Below, in pieces: positions 46,753 to 55,136 of a stretch of DNA of 64,000 nucleotides. Numbering within the stretch: position 1 is the stretch's first letter; each line of letters starts with the position of its first letter. The notes below the pieces were generated by a model, which worked only from the letters and a program-made list of their open reading frames with translations, had not been told where the DNA came from and did no database searches. Origin of the DNA: Haliea sp964022665 (GTDB lineage: Bacteria; Pseudomonadota; Gammaproteobacteria; Pseudomonadales; Halieaceae). The translations under genes were made by a program, and so were the position numbers. The stretch spans positions 1-64,000 of the forward strand of contig CAXIDF010000008.1 in the NCBI GenBank assembly GCA_964022665.1, written 5' to 3'.

Positions 46753-47360
46753 TGTCCGCTCCCCTGTGCAGCGTCATTGGCGGCAGGCGCCAGCGGCTCA
46801 TTGAAACCGAGCTCCGCGTTCAGCGTCTCAAGGTCACGAATTTCCGCCAGCGCGGGTAACTGATCCAGGTTTTTCAGGTTGAAGTAATCCAGGAATTGCC
46901 GCGTTGTGGCGTACATAGCGGGACGACCGGGCACATCGCGATGACCGACGACTCGAATCCAGTCGCGCTCGTGCAGGGTCTTGATGATATTTGAACTCAC
47001 TGCCACACCGCGAATCTCTTCGATTTCGCCGCGGGTAATGGGTTGTCGGTAGGCAATCAGAGCCAGTGTTTCCAGCAGCGCCCGCGAATATTTCTGGGGC
47101 CGCTCCTGCCACAGGCGAGCCACCCAGGGGCTCAACGACTGCCGCACCTGAAAGCGAAAACCGCTGGCGACCTCACAGAGTTCGAAACCGCGGTCTTCAC
47201 AGCGCTCGCTCACCACGCCCAGCGCCTCGCGAATGTCAGCCGCGGAGGGGCGCTCACCTTCTTCAAACAGCTCACCGAGCTGCGCCACGGTCAGTGCGCG
47301 ACCGGCAGCCAGTAGCGCCCCCTCGATGATCTGTACCAGCATGGATGCCGAATCGGACAT
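46749..47360 (-). CDS. scpB: Segregation and condensation protein B
   Basis: A 203-residue winged-helix protein that dimerises and joins ScpA and SMC in the condensin-like complex. It has two winged-helix domains (about 5-90 and 95-170), with the conserved ALIAYRQPITRGEIEEIRGV. The ATG overlaps the scpA stop (TAATG). It works with ScpA next door; smc itself is not in the window. Confidence 0.95.
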   Translation of the reverse strand: MSDSASMLVQIIEGALLAAGRALTVAQLGELFEEGERPSAADIREALGVVSERCEDRGFELCEVASGFRFQVRQSLSPWVARLWQERPQKYSRALLETLALIAYRQPITRGEIEEIRGVAVSSNIIKTLHERDWIRVVGHRDVPGRPAMYATTRQFLDYFNLKNLDQLPALAEIRDLETLNAELGFNEPLAPAANDAAQGSGQ

Positions 47361-48199
47361 TATTCGGACCTCGCCTTGACGTGAATGGGGCCGAAGTTCT
47401 CGGTTTGCACAATCTCCACCAGCGCCTCCTTGATCAGCTCCATCACGGCGAGAAAGGTGACCACCACACCCAGCCGGCCCTCGCGGGCGGAAAACAGCGA
47501 AACAAAGGGTACGAACTGACGTCCCGAGAGCTTTTCCAGCACCTCGGACATGCGCTCGCGCGTGGACAGCGCCTCACGCTGGATATGGTGGCTTTCGAAC
47601 ATGTCGGCGCGCCGCAACACTTCGCTGAGTGCCAGCAGCAACTCGCGCATGTCCACGTCCGGGTCGGGCCGGGCGCGGTCGAGATCCGGTGGCTCGGCGC
47701 TGCCCACCCAGGTGTCGCGCTCCAGCCGCGGCAGCTCCTCGATGTCCTCTGCCGCCTTCTTGAAACGCTCGTACTCCTGCAAGCGGCGGATCAGCTGGGC
47801 GCGGGGGTCTTCCTCGTCGTCCTCCACGTCCACTGCTCGCGGCAGCAACATGCGCGATTTGATTTCCGCCAGCAGGGCTGCCATCAGCAGGTATTCGGCG
47901 GCGAGTTCGAACTGCATGGCATCCATGAGTTCGACATAGCGCATGTACTGCTCGGTAATTTCGGAAACGTCGATTTCCAGGATATCGAGGTTCTGGCGCC
48001 GGATCAGGTAGAGCAGCAGATCCAGCGGCCCTTCGAAGGCCTCGAGGAATACCTCCAGTGCCTGCGGCGGGATGTACAGGTCCTTCGGCAGCTCGGTCAT
48101 CGCCTTGCCAAGCACCACGGCGAAGGGCATTTCCCCCTGCTGCGGCCGGGCGCTGGAGGGGCTGTCAGTGGCGGCAGCGGCTGGCGTGGTCTCGTTCAC
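47360..48199 (-). CDS. scpA: Segregation and condensation protein A
   Basis: A 279-residue kleisin that bridges the SMC heads. The N-terminal domain begins about residue 45 with VFLEAFEGPLDLLLYLIRRQNLDI, and YLLMAALLAEIKSRMLLPR follows. A middle acidic linker precedes the C-terminal winged helix (about 200-275). The start is GTG 48199, close after AGGA. It is preceded by the yciO-type gene (39-bp gap) and co-translated with scpB. Confidence 0.95.
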   Translation of the reverse strand: MNETTPAAAATDSPSSARPQQGEMPFAVVLGKAMTELPKDLYIPPQALEVFLEAFEGPLDLLLYLIRRQNLDILEIDVSEITEQYMRYVELMDAMQFELAAEYLLMAALLAEIKSRMLLPRAVDVEDDEEDPRAQLIRRLQEYERFKKAAEDIEELPRLERDTWVGSAEPPDLDRARPDPDVDMRELLLALSEVLRRADMFESHHIQREALSTRERMSEVLEKLSGRQFVPFVSLFSAREGRLGVVVTFLAVMELIKEALVEIVQTENFGPIHVKARSE

Positions 48200-48238
48200 G
48201 AAAAATCCTGTACCGGGTCAAAACGGGAGTATACCCGA

Positions 48239-48862
48239 TCAGACTTCGAAAGGCGTCACAGCGCCTTTGCCGGCCCGCAGAATGACGGGCAGTTCGTCCG
48301 CCAGATCCACCACGGTGGTGGGCTCCAGCCCGCAGTAGCCGCCGTCGATCACCAGGTCGACCTCGTGCTCAAGTACATCGCGGATCTCGTAGGGGTCGAT
48401 CAGCGGCAATTCATCGTCCGGCATGATCAGTGTCACGCTCATCATGGGCTCACCAAGGTCGGCCAGCAGCGCCATGGCCACGAGGTTGTCCGGGATGCGC
48501 AGGCCCACCGTCTTGCGCTTGGGGTGCATCAGGCGGCGCGGCACTTCCGAAGTGGCCCGCAGAATGAAGGTATAGGCGCCTGGCGTGCAGGCCTTGAGCA
48601 GCCTGTAGACGGTGTTATCGACCCGGGCGTAATTGGCGATGTCGGAAAGGTCACGGCAGACCAGGGTGAAGTTGTGCCGGTCATCGAGGCGGCGAATACG
48701 TCGAATCCGGTCCAACGCGGCCTTGTCGCCAATCTGGCAACCCAGTGCGTAGGCGGAGTCGGTCGGGTAGACCACCACGCCGCCGCTGCGCACGATGTCT
48801 GCGGCCTGGCGAATCAAACGCGCCTGCGGATTTTCCGGGTGAATCTGAAAAAACTGGCTCAC
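48239..48862 (-). CDS. yciO: YciO/Sua5/YrdC-family protein
   Basis: A 207-residue YrdC-like fold protein, with VVYPTDSAYALGCQIGDKAAL and SVTLIMPDDELPLIDPYEI. It resembles the YciO branch of the threonylcarbamoyl-AMP synthase family. YciO homologues bind nucleotides, but their role in t6A tRNA modification is weaker or uncertain, so the enzyme name should be used with care. The start is GTG, overlapping the PHP gene stop (GTGA). The group PHP-yciO-scpA-scpB-rluB resembles the E. coli yciV-yciO-rluB neighbourhood. Confidence 0.85.
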   Translation of the reverse strand: MSQFFQIHPENPQARLIRQAADIVRSGGVVVYPTDSAYALGCQIGDKAALDRIRRIRRLDDRHNFTLVCRDLSDIANYARVDNTVYRLLKACTPGAYTFILRATSEVPRRLMHPKRKTVGLRIPDNLVAMALLADLGEPMMSVTLIMPDDELPLIDPYEIRDVLEHEVDLVIDGGYCGLEPTTVVDLADELPVILRAGKGAVTPFEV

Positions 48863-49725
48863 ATTGCCTCCCCTGCCGCGCAGTCATCGGGCGGCAGCCA
48901 ACGCTGCCACACGCCGCGCAAACCACCGAGATGGCGCAATTCTACACCGACTTCGGCGCCCCAGGCGGCATCCTGGTGGAAATCACTGCCCGCGGACACT
49001 TCCAGCCCGGTCTCCAGCGCGAGCTGGCGTAACTGGCGGCTCTGGTCCGGGGTCTGGCGACCGTTGAGTATCTCCACGGCGTTGCCGCCAGCGCTCGTGA
49101 AATCAGCCACCAGCCGCCGCAGCTTGCTGCGCGTCAACTTGTATTTGAGCGGATGCGCCAGCACTGCCACGCCCCCGGCCGCCACGATCCATGCCGTTAC
49201 CTCCGCGAGCTCGGGCCAGAAGGCCTTGACGTCCCCGGGCTTGCCCTGCCCGAGGTAGCGGTCGAATGCCTTGGCAACATTGTTTACATGCCCGCAGGCG
49301 ACCATCCAGGCCGCGAAATGCGGGCGCCCCAGCTGACTTTCGCCCGCCTCTGCCAGCGCGCCTTCCAGCGCGCCGGGGAAACCGAGTTTCGCCAGGCGCT
49401 CGGCTATAACGCGTGCTCTTTCCGCACGTGCCGCCGCAAGCCGCGCCAGGCCCGCAGCCAACACGGGGTGGTCGCAGTCCATGCCCAGTCCCACCACGTG
49501 CACGGTCACACCGGACCAGACACAGGACAACTCCACACCCGGTACCACGCGCATCTCGCCGGCAGTGGCGTTATACTCCTCCGCCACCGCGCGATAACCC
49601 GCCACCGTATCGTGATCGGTTATCGCCAGCAGGCGTATACCCCTGTCACGCGCCCGCTCCAGTAATGCGACGGGAGACAGGGCGCCGTCAGAAGCGGTGG
49701 TGTGGGTATGGAAGTCGATCAACAC
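48859..49725 (-). CDS. PHP-domain phosphoesterase (RNase AM/YciV type)
   Basis: A 288-residue metal-dependent phosphoesterase with the N-terminal DFHTHTTASDG, AITDHDTVAGY and HPLKYKLTRSKL, and the C-terminal GSDFH metal site. E. coli YciV (Rnm) acts as a 5'-3' exonuclease on RNA and 3',5'-bisnucleotides and trims rRNA 5' ends. The context with yciO and scpAB supports the same assignment. The start is GTG 49725 (TTG is the next codon). Confidence 0.88.
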   Translation of the reverse strand: MLIDFHTHTTASDGALSPVALLERARDRGIRLLAITDHDTVAGYRAVAEEYNATAGEMRVVPGVELSCVWSGVTVHVVGLGMDCDHPVLAAGLARLAAARAERARVIAERLAKLGFPGALEGALAEAGESQLGRPHFAAWMVACGHVNNVAKAFDRYLGQGKPGDVKAFWPELAEVTAWIVAAGGVAVLAHPLKYKLTRSKLRRLVADFTSAGGNAVEILNGRQTPDQSRQLRQLALETGLEVSAGSDFHQDAAWGAEVGVELRHLGGLRGVWQRWLPPDDCAAGEAM

Positions 49726-49824
49726 AGACTCTACACTCCAAAATCGCGGAAACGGCTGGCGCGCAGCGCAGTGGCCCTGCCGCCTGAAGCGTCCATCCTA
49801 ACATGCCAGGACCAGGCTGAATTC

Positions 49825-50415
49825 ATGAGACAACTGCTGGAATTTCTACCCATCGCGCTGTTCTTCATCGTCTACCAGATGGACGGCGATACAGTCACCC
49901 TGTACGGGTGGAGCCACACCATCGACGGCATATTCACCGCTACTGCGGTGTTGATGGCCGCGACCGTGCTGCAACTGCTGCTCACCTGGGTGATCACTCG
50001 CCAGCTGGAAAAACGGCTGCTCTGGGTGGGGCTCGCGGTGTGCGGATTCGGGGCCGCCACCCTGTTCCTGCACAATGAACTGTTCATCATGTGGAAGCCG
50101 ACCATTTTCAACTGGGCCCTGGCGCTGGCCTTCGCCGCCTCGCAGTTCATTGGCAAGCGTAACCTCATGGAGCGCACCCTGGGCAGCCAGATCCAGCTAC
50201 CGCACCCGGTGTGGACCCGGCTCAACCTGCTCTGGGTAGCGCATTTCACGGTGGTCGGCGGCCTCAATCTTGTGGTGGCCTACGGCTACAGCGAGGCCAC
50301 CTGGGTCAGCTACAAGCTCTACTCCGCTATCCTGTTTACCGTGCTCCTCACCGGGCTGACGGCCTGGCTGGTGGCGCCACACCTGAAAGACCAACCCGCT
50401 GAGAACCAGGAGTAA
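49825..50415 (+). CDS. yciB: YciB/IspZ-family inner-membrane septation protein
   Basis: A 196-residue protein with about five or six transmembrane helices. It carries the family start MRQLLEFLPIALFFIVYQ, WKPTIFNWALALAFAASQFIG, and the later WVAHFTVVGGLNLVVAY. In E. coli YciB interacts with division and envelope proteins, but its molecular role is unclear. The start is ATG 49825 with AGG 8 nt upstream; the earlier in-frame codons overlap the divergent PHP gene. yciI follows after 8 bp. Confidence 0.93.
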   Translation: MRQLLEFLPIALFFIVYQMDGDTVTLYGWSHTIDGIFTATAVLMAATVLQLLLTWVITRQLEKRLLWVGLAVCGFGAATLFLHNELFIMWKPTIFNWALALAFAASQFIGKRNLMERTLGSQIQLPHPVWTRLNLLWVAHFTVVGGLNLVVAYGYSEATWVSYKLYSAILFTVLLTGLTAWLVAPHLKDQPAENQE

Positions 50416-50423
50416 TACACTGC

Positions 50424-50723
50424 ATGCTCTACGCCATCATGTGTGAAGACGTCGACAACAGTCTGCCGCTGCGCCAGGCCGCTCGACCCGCCCATCTTGA
50501 ACGCATCCAGCAGCTGGTCGATGACGGCCGGTTACTGGTGGCAGGGCCACACCCGGCGCTGGACACCGAGGACCCGGGTAGCGCGGGCTTTACCGGCAGC
50601 CTGATCATCGCCGAGTTTGACAGTCTGGAAGCGGCCAGAGACTGGGCAGACAGCGACCCGTACGTGGCCGCTGGCGTGTTCCGGCAGGTTGTCGTCAAAC
50701 CCTACAAGCGCGTGCTGCCTTGA
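50424..50723 (+). CDS. yciI: YciI-family protein
   Basis: A 99-residue small alpha/beta protein with the YCII fold: MLYAIMCEDVDNSLPLRQ, ARPAHLERIQQLVDDGRLLVAGP, and ending VVKPYKRVLP. The conserved His-Asp pair of the family is present. Some relatives act as peroxidases or dehydrochlorinases, but the role of this one is unknown. It sits between yciB and a YgiM-like gene, probably in one transcript. Confidence 0.88.
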   Translation: MLYAIMCEDVDNSLPLRQAARPAHLERIQQLVDDGRLLVAGPHPALDTEDPGSAGFTGSLIIAEFDSLEAARDWADSDPYVAAGVFRQVVVKPYKRVLP

Positions 50724-50781
50724 GCGGCATGCAATGATAAACTGGCAAATTACTGACCGCCTGCAGAGAAGGACCCGCGTT

Positions 50782-51456
50782 TTGCAGCACATTCTGATAG
50801 CTTCCCTGTTCGCCATCCTCTGCAGCGCCGCGGCGCAGGCACAGGATATCCGCTACATCAGCGACACCCAGTACATTCCCGTGCGCAGTGGTGCGGGCAA
50901 CGAGTTCCGTATCGTTCACCGCGGCATCCCCTCCGGCACTCAGCTCACCGTGAGCCGCGAGTCGGAAGACGGCACCTGGGCAGAAATCACCACCGAGGGC
51001 GGCACCACCGGCTGGGTGCGTTCGCAATACCTTATGGCCAGCATCCCGGCCAAAAACCAGGTGGACTCGGCGCGCTCGCGTGCGGAGCAACTGGCGGAGC
51101 AGAATGCGGGGCTCACAGAGGAATTGAACCAGCTGAAGCAGGTGCGCGGCGAGCTTGAGACCAGCATCGACAGCGCCGATGGCACACTGCAGGCGGTGAC
51201 CGAGGAGCTGGCGCAATTGAAGCAGATATCCGGGCGCTCACTGGAATTGGACGCCGAGAACCGGCGTCTGGTGGAAGATGTGGAGAACCTGCGCGCACAG
51301 GCCGACATGCTTGGAGCGGAGAACCAGCGGCTGCAGGAAAACCTGCGCAGCAGCGCTTTTATCGACGGCGCCCTGGCCGTGCTGCTGGGCGTGGTAATCA
51401 CCCTGGTGGTGCCACGCCTGTGGCCAAAGCGCCGGCGCAATGATGGCTGGGCCTGA
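50782..51456 (+). CDS. YgiM-like SH3-domain membrane protein (TTG start likely)
   Basis: A protein of about 224 residues. From TTG 50782 (8 nt after AGAAGGA) the N-terminus is a normal signal peptide cleaved near AAAQA; an ATG at 50734 would add 16 residues without a ribosome site. A bacterial SH3 domain (about 22-90, YIPVRSGAGNEFRIVHRG and TTGWVRSQYL), a long coiled coil (about 95-190), a C-terminal transmembrane helix (about 195-215) and a basic tail (PKRRRN) follow. The helix would anchor the protein in the inner membrane. Function unknown; SH3 domains of this type often bind peptidoglycan. Confidence 0.85.
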   Translation: MQHILIASLFAILCSAAAQAQDIRYISDTQYIPVRSGAGNEFRIVHRGIPSGTQLTVSRESEDGTWAEITTEGGTTGWVRSQYLMASIPAKNQVDSARSRAEQLAEQNAGLTEELNQLKQVRGELETSIDSADGTLQAVTEELAQLKQISGRSLELDAENRRLVEDVENLRAQADMLGAENQRLQENLRSSAFIDGALAVLLGVVITLVVPRLWPKRRRNDGWA

Positions 51457-51480
51457 GTACCACAACGGAGAATTCCACTG

Positions 51481-52056
51481 ATGAAATACACTCTCAGTCT
51501 GCTGGCTGTGTTGATGCTGGCTTTGAACCCGGCCTGGTCGCAACAGGCCGCGGGCAATGACCCCATCGTGACCATCAAGACCAGCGAAGGCGACATCACG
51601 CTGCGTCTGTTTCGGGAAAAGTCGCCGGTAACCGTTGCCAACTTCCTCACCTACGTGGACAGCGGACACTACAACGGCACGATCTTTCACCGGGTCATAC
51701 CTGACTTCATGGTGCAGGGCGGTGGCTTCCTGCCCGACATGACCGAAAAGGCAACCGGCGAGCCGATTGTCAATGAATCGCGCAACCGCCTGCACAACGT
51801 CCGCGGCACGGTGGCCATGGCGCGCACGGGCGACCCGGACTCGGCAGCAGCGCAGTTCTTCATCAACCAGCGCAGCAACCTGCGGCTGGACTGGTCGCCG
51901 GGCCAGGAGGGCTACACCGTATTCGGGGAAGTCATCGAGGGCATGTCGGTGGTGGACTACATCGCGTCCAGCCCCGTGCGCCAGTGGGGAGGCTACCAGG
52001 ACGTTCCTGTGGAGCCCATCCTGATCGAGAGCGTTCAGCGCGCGGGCAGCGAATGA
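51481..52056 (+). CDS. Periplasmic cyclophilin-type peptidyl-prolyl isomerase
   Basis: A 191-residue PpiA-like protein with a cleavable signal peptide (about 1-20, ending AWSQQA) and a cyclophilin fold containing FHRVIPDFMVQGGGF and SAAAQFFINQRSN. The active-site Arg and Phe are intact. The Trp that binds cyclosporin in eukaryotic enzymes is replaced, as in other bacterial cyclophilins. A ribosome site (GGAG) lies 9 nt before the ATG. The stop overlaps pdxJ (ATGA). Confidence 0.93.
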   Translation: MKYTLSLLAVLMLALNPAWSQQAAGNDPIVTIKTSEGDITLRLFREKSPVTVANFLTYVDSGHYNGTIFHRVIPDFMVQGGGFLPDMTEKATGEPIVNESRNRLHNVRGTVAMARTGDPDSAAAQFFINQRSNLRLDWSPGQEGYTVFGEVIEGMSVVDYIASSPVRQWGGYQDVPVEPILIESVQRAGSE

Positions 52057-52823
52057 CTGCACTCAGCGTCAACCTGAACAAGATTGCGCTGATTCGCAAC
52101 TCGCGCGATACACGCAACCCCGACATACCACTGCACGCCCAGCTCTGTATCGACGCCGGGGCCGATGGCATCACAGTGCACCCGCGCCCCGACCAGCGAC
52201 ATATCCGGGTGCAGGATTGCCGCGAACTGGCTGGCATGCTCAGCGTTGAATTCAATATCGAGGGCAACCCGATGACCGGGCCGCGCAAGAGCGACCGCGC
52301 TGGCGTCAGCGATTACCCCGGCTTTATGGCGTTGGTGCGCGAGATCAGGCCCGCACAGGCAACGCTGGTGCCGGACGGCGATAACCAGCTCACCTCAGAC
52401 CACGGTTTCGACCTGCACAGGGACGGCGACAGGATTGCGCCGCTGGTGGCGGAGCTCAAGGCCCTGGGGATCCGCACCAGCCTTTTCATGGACCCGGAGC
52501 CGGCACAAATGCGTCTCGCCGCAGAGCTGGGTGCCGATCGCGTTGAACTCTATACCGAAAGCTATGCCCGGGCTTACGCCAGCGGCACCGACGTCGATGC
52601 CGTACTGCAGCGCTACATCCGCGCTGCGGAAGCGGCCGCCGAGGCAGGGCTGGGCGTGAACGCCGGGCATGACCTGGACCTGCACAACCTGCCGGCATTC
52701 AGCCGCGTGCCGGGCCTGCTGGAAGTCTCGATTGGACATGCCCTGACAGTCGATGCCCTGCGCCTGGGCCTCGCCAACACCATTGCCGCCTATCAGCGCG
52801 CGCTGGGCAAAACGGTCGCCTGA
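52053..52823 (+). CDS. pdxJ: Pyridoxine 5'-phosphate synthase
   Basis: A 256-residue TIM-barrel enzyme that joins 1-deoxyxylulose 5-phosphate with amino-oxo-phosphopropanol to make PNP. Conserved segments are SVNLNKIALIRNSR, DAGADGITVHPRPDQRHI, VEFNIEGNP, TLVPD and GLGVNAGHDLDLHNL. SerC, also in the window, feeds the same pathway. The start ATG overlaps the cyclophilin stop; longer upstream codons are not needed. Confidence 0.97.
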   Translation: MTALSVNLNKIALIRNSRDTRNPDIPLHAQLCIDAGADGITVHPRPDQRHIRVQDCRELAGMLSVEFNIEGNPMTGPRKSDRAGVSDYPGFMALVREIRPAQATLVPDGDNQLTSDHGFDLHRDGDRIAPLVAELKALGIRTSLFMDPEPAQMRLAAELGADRVELYTESYARAYASGTDVDAVLQRYIRAAEAAAEAGLGVNAGHDLDLHNLPAFSRVPGLLEVSIGHALTVDALRLGLANTIAAYQRALGKTVA

Positions 52824-52828
52824 GCGGC

Positions 52829-53500
52829 GTGAGCAATGAAGATGAACTCCCGCCCTACCTGGTGCCGCACAGCCAGGAGCCGATTCACATTCTCTACGCC
52901 GATAATGACTTGCTGCTGGTGCGCAAGCCCCACCTGCTACTCAGTGTGCCGGGGCGCCACCCCCTCAACCGCGACTGCCTGATCAGCCGACTGCAGCAGA
53001 CCTACCCACAGGCCAGTATGGTGCATCGCCTTGACCTGGACACCTCGGGCATTATGGTGATTCCACTGAACCGCGCCTGCCACGCACACCTGAGCCGCCA
53101 GTTCCAGGAAAGACTGGTGTACAAGCGCTACGAGGCGGTGGTGTGGGGTGTGGTGGCACGCGACCGCGGCGAAATCAGCCTGCCCATCGTCAGCGACTGG
53201 GAACGCCGGCCGCTGCAAAAGATTTGTTTCGAGACGGGTCGCGAAGCTATTACCTGGTTTGAAGTGGTGGCGCGCGAAGCCGACCGCACACGGCTGCAGC
53301 TCATGCCCCAGACAGGCCGCTCACACCAGCTGCGTATTCATTGCCGGGAGCTGGGTCACCCCATTCTCGGCTGTGACATGTATGCCCATGAAGCCGCCCT
53401 GGCCATGGCGCCCCGCCTGTTACTGCATGCGAGCGAGCTCGGCTTCACCCACCCCACCACCGGCGATTGGCTACAGGAAGCCTGCCCGCCCGACTTCTAA
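52829..53500 (+). CDS. rluA: RluA-family pseudouridine synthase
   Basis: A 223-residue synthase with a GTG start, 5 bp after pdxJ. The catalytic aspartate lies in MVHRLDLDTSGIMVI, and the LMPQTGRSHQLRIHC motif follows. It has no S4 domain and matches RluA (23S U746 and tRNA U32) in length and structure, though relatives of other specificity look similar. It converges on sseA with a 4-bp gap. Confidence 0.8.
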   Translation: MSNEDELPPYLVPHSQEPIHILYADNDLLLVRKPHLLLSVPGRHPLNRDCLISRLQQTYPQASMVHRLDLDTSGIMVIPLNRACHAHLSRQFQERLVYKRYEAVVWGVVARDRGEISLPIVSDWERRPLQKICFETGREAITWFEVVAREADRTRLQLMPQTGRSHQLRIHCRELGHPILGCDMYAHEAALAMAPRLLLHASELGFTHPTTGDWLQEACPPDF

Positions 53501-53504
53501 GGCG

Positions 53505-54326
53505 TTAACCGGCCGATAGGTAGCTGCACCAATCCGACCAACTGCCGGCATACAGCAGCGCATGTTCATCCCCTGTGCGCGCCAGTGCGAAGAGATTGAC
53601 GCAGGCGGTGACACCGCTGCCGCAGTAGATCACGCGTGGCGCGCCCTCGGGCAGCGCCGCAAAGTGTTGAGCCAGTTGACTGTCATCCAGCAGGAAACCC
53701 CGGGAATCCGACACCGCTTGCCAGGGCATATTCAGCGCGCCGGGAATATGTCCCGCCACCGGATCAAGTGGTTCTTCCAGGCCCGCATAACGGGCCGGAT
53801 CACGCGAGTCCAGCAGCGGCGAGCCGGCGACCTGCAGTGCCCCCAGTTCGGCAATATCCACTACACCTGCATAGCCCTCTACTGCGGGCACGGCGCAGGG
53901 TTGGGGCTGTGGCACGCACTGCTCGCTGACACCGCCCGCCGCCAGCCAGGCGGTATAGCCGCCATCGAGCAACTCGGGGGAGCGATAACCCAAAGACCGC
54001 AGCAACCACCAGAAGCGCGCGGCAAAGGCGAAGCGGGAGGCATCGTAAGCGACTACCCGGGTGCCGGGTGCAATTCCCAGTGACGCCAGCTTTACCACCA
54101 GCTGCTGCGCAGCGGGCAGTGGATGCCGCCCGCCGTGCGGCCCCACAGGGCCGGAAAGATCCGTTTCCAGGTGCAGGTAATGCGCACCGGGAATGTGCCC
54201 GCGCAGATAATCCTCATACCCCGCCGCGGGCTGACCCAGCACGAAACGGCAGTCGACGACCACCGCATCCGTTACCGCAGCAAGTGCCTGGGCGTTGATC
54301 AGCTTGGCTGTCGTGGGCGTACTCAT
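53505..54326 (-). CDS. sseA: Sulfurtransferase with tandem rhodanese domains
   Basis: A 273-residue SseA/TST-type protein. The N-terminal rhodanese domain (about 8-125) lacks a catalytic Cys at the expected loop (YDASRFAFAAR). The C-terminal domain (about 155-270) carries CGSGVTACVNL with the active Cys, as usual for this family. Probable donor is 3-mercaptopyruvate or thiosulfate; the CGSGVT loop favours 3-mercaptopyruvate. It lies alone between rluA and the DUF2244 gene. Confidence 0.87.
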   Translation of the reverse strand: MSTPTTAKLINAQALAAVTDAVVVDCRFVLGQPAAGYEDYLRGHIPGAHYLHLETDLSGPVGPHGGRHPLPAAQQLVVKLASLGIAPGTRVVAYDASRFAFAARFWWLLRSLGYRSPELLDGGYTAWLAAGGVSEQCVPQPQPCAVPAVEGYAGVVDIAELGALQVAGSPLLDSRDPARYAGLEEPLDPVAGHIPGALNMPWQAVSDSRGFLLDDSQLAQHFAALPEGAPRVIYCGSGVTACVNLFALARTGDEHALLYAGSWSDWCSYLSAG

Positions 54327-54459
54327 GCTTCAAGTGTAGCGCCAAGGGCCGGCCGCGCCCAGCGTGCACGCGGCGTTTTGTCGCTGGTCAAAACAGGGAC
54401 ATGCATGCCAGCGCGCTGCGACTGTACTAGACTGAGACAAATTTTGCAGAGGCCGCCGC

Positions 54460-54963
54460 GTGGTCATTCGCAACTGCGAGGGTGACACCGTCACCATCGT
54501 CGCCAAACCCAACCAGTCCGCAAGCTGGCGCACCAACAAGCTGGTGCTGCTGGCGCTCGCTATACCCTCGCTGGGGGCTGGCATCGGCTTTGCACTGGCG
54601 GGTGCGTGGGTCATTCTGCCCTTCGCCGGACTGGAGCTGGCAGCGCTGGGAGGCTCACTCTATTACGTCAACTGGAAACTGCAGTATCGTCATGTCATCA
54701 CCCTGGACGCGAGCACGGTGCGCATCGACAAGGGGTTTTACCTGCCACGGCAGAGCTGGACTTTCCCCCGCGCACAAACCGGCTTGAGCATCCAGCCGGA
54801 GCGCCACCCCTGGGACGCGCCAGGACTCAGCCTGCAAAGTGCCGGCGATTCTATCCGCGTGGGGGAGTTTCTCAACCGGGATGACGGGCTCCTGCTACAG
54901 CAGCAGCTGCAGCGGGAACTGCGCGTGCGTAGTTTCGCCCCGCACGCCAGCCAGGGGTTTTAG
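54460..54963 (+). CDS. DUF2244-family membrane protein
   Basis: A 167-residue protein with an N-terminal cytoplasmic segment, two transmembrane helices (about 27-70, LVLLALAIPSLGAGIGFALA and the following one) and a soluble C-terminal part with FPRAQTGLSIQP. DUF2244 proteins are membrane proteins of unknown function found in many Proteobacteria. The start is GTG 54460. The gap to rimO (173 bp) holds a small GC hairpin (54969-54985) without a U-tract. Confidence 0.85.
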   Translation: MVIRNCEGDTVTIVAKPNQSASWRTNKLVLLALAIPSLGAGIGFALAGAWVILPFAGLELAALGGSLYYVNWKLQYRHVITLDASTVRIDKGFYLPRQSWTFPRAQTGLSIQPERHPWDAPGLSLQSAGDSIRVGEFLNRDDGLLLQQQLQRELRVRSFAPHASQGF

Positions 54964-55136
54964 GGGGGGCGCCCAGCCGGGGCGCAGCCGAGGCAGCATT
55001 ACCACGTTTTTCACTCTGCACGACGGTAGCCTATCGGGTATCATCGCGCCCACGAGCAACGCCTCCCGCCAGCGTACACACCGCCCCCTGGAGGCGCGGT
55101 GATACCGATGCAGGCACGTCCTCCACAGGAATCAGC

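Noticed and set aside
49702..49824. N-terminal extension of YciB starting at 49702
   Set aside because: It overlaps the divergent PHP gene start, has no homology-like features and lacks a ribosome site; ATG 49825 begins the family-typical sequence.
53505..54326. Missing Cys in the first rhodanese domain of SseA as a defect
   Set aside because: In tandem-rhodanese sulfurtransferases the N-terminal domain is normally inactive; the C-terminal CGSGVT loop is intact.
54969..54985. GC hairpin after the DUF2244 gene as a terminator
   Set aside because: The stem is only six pairs and no U-tract follows on either strand.
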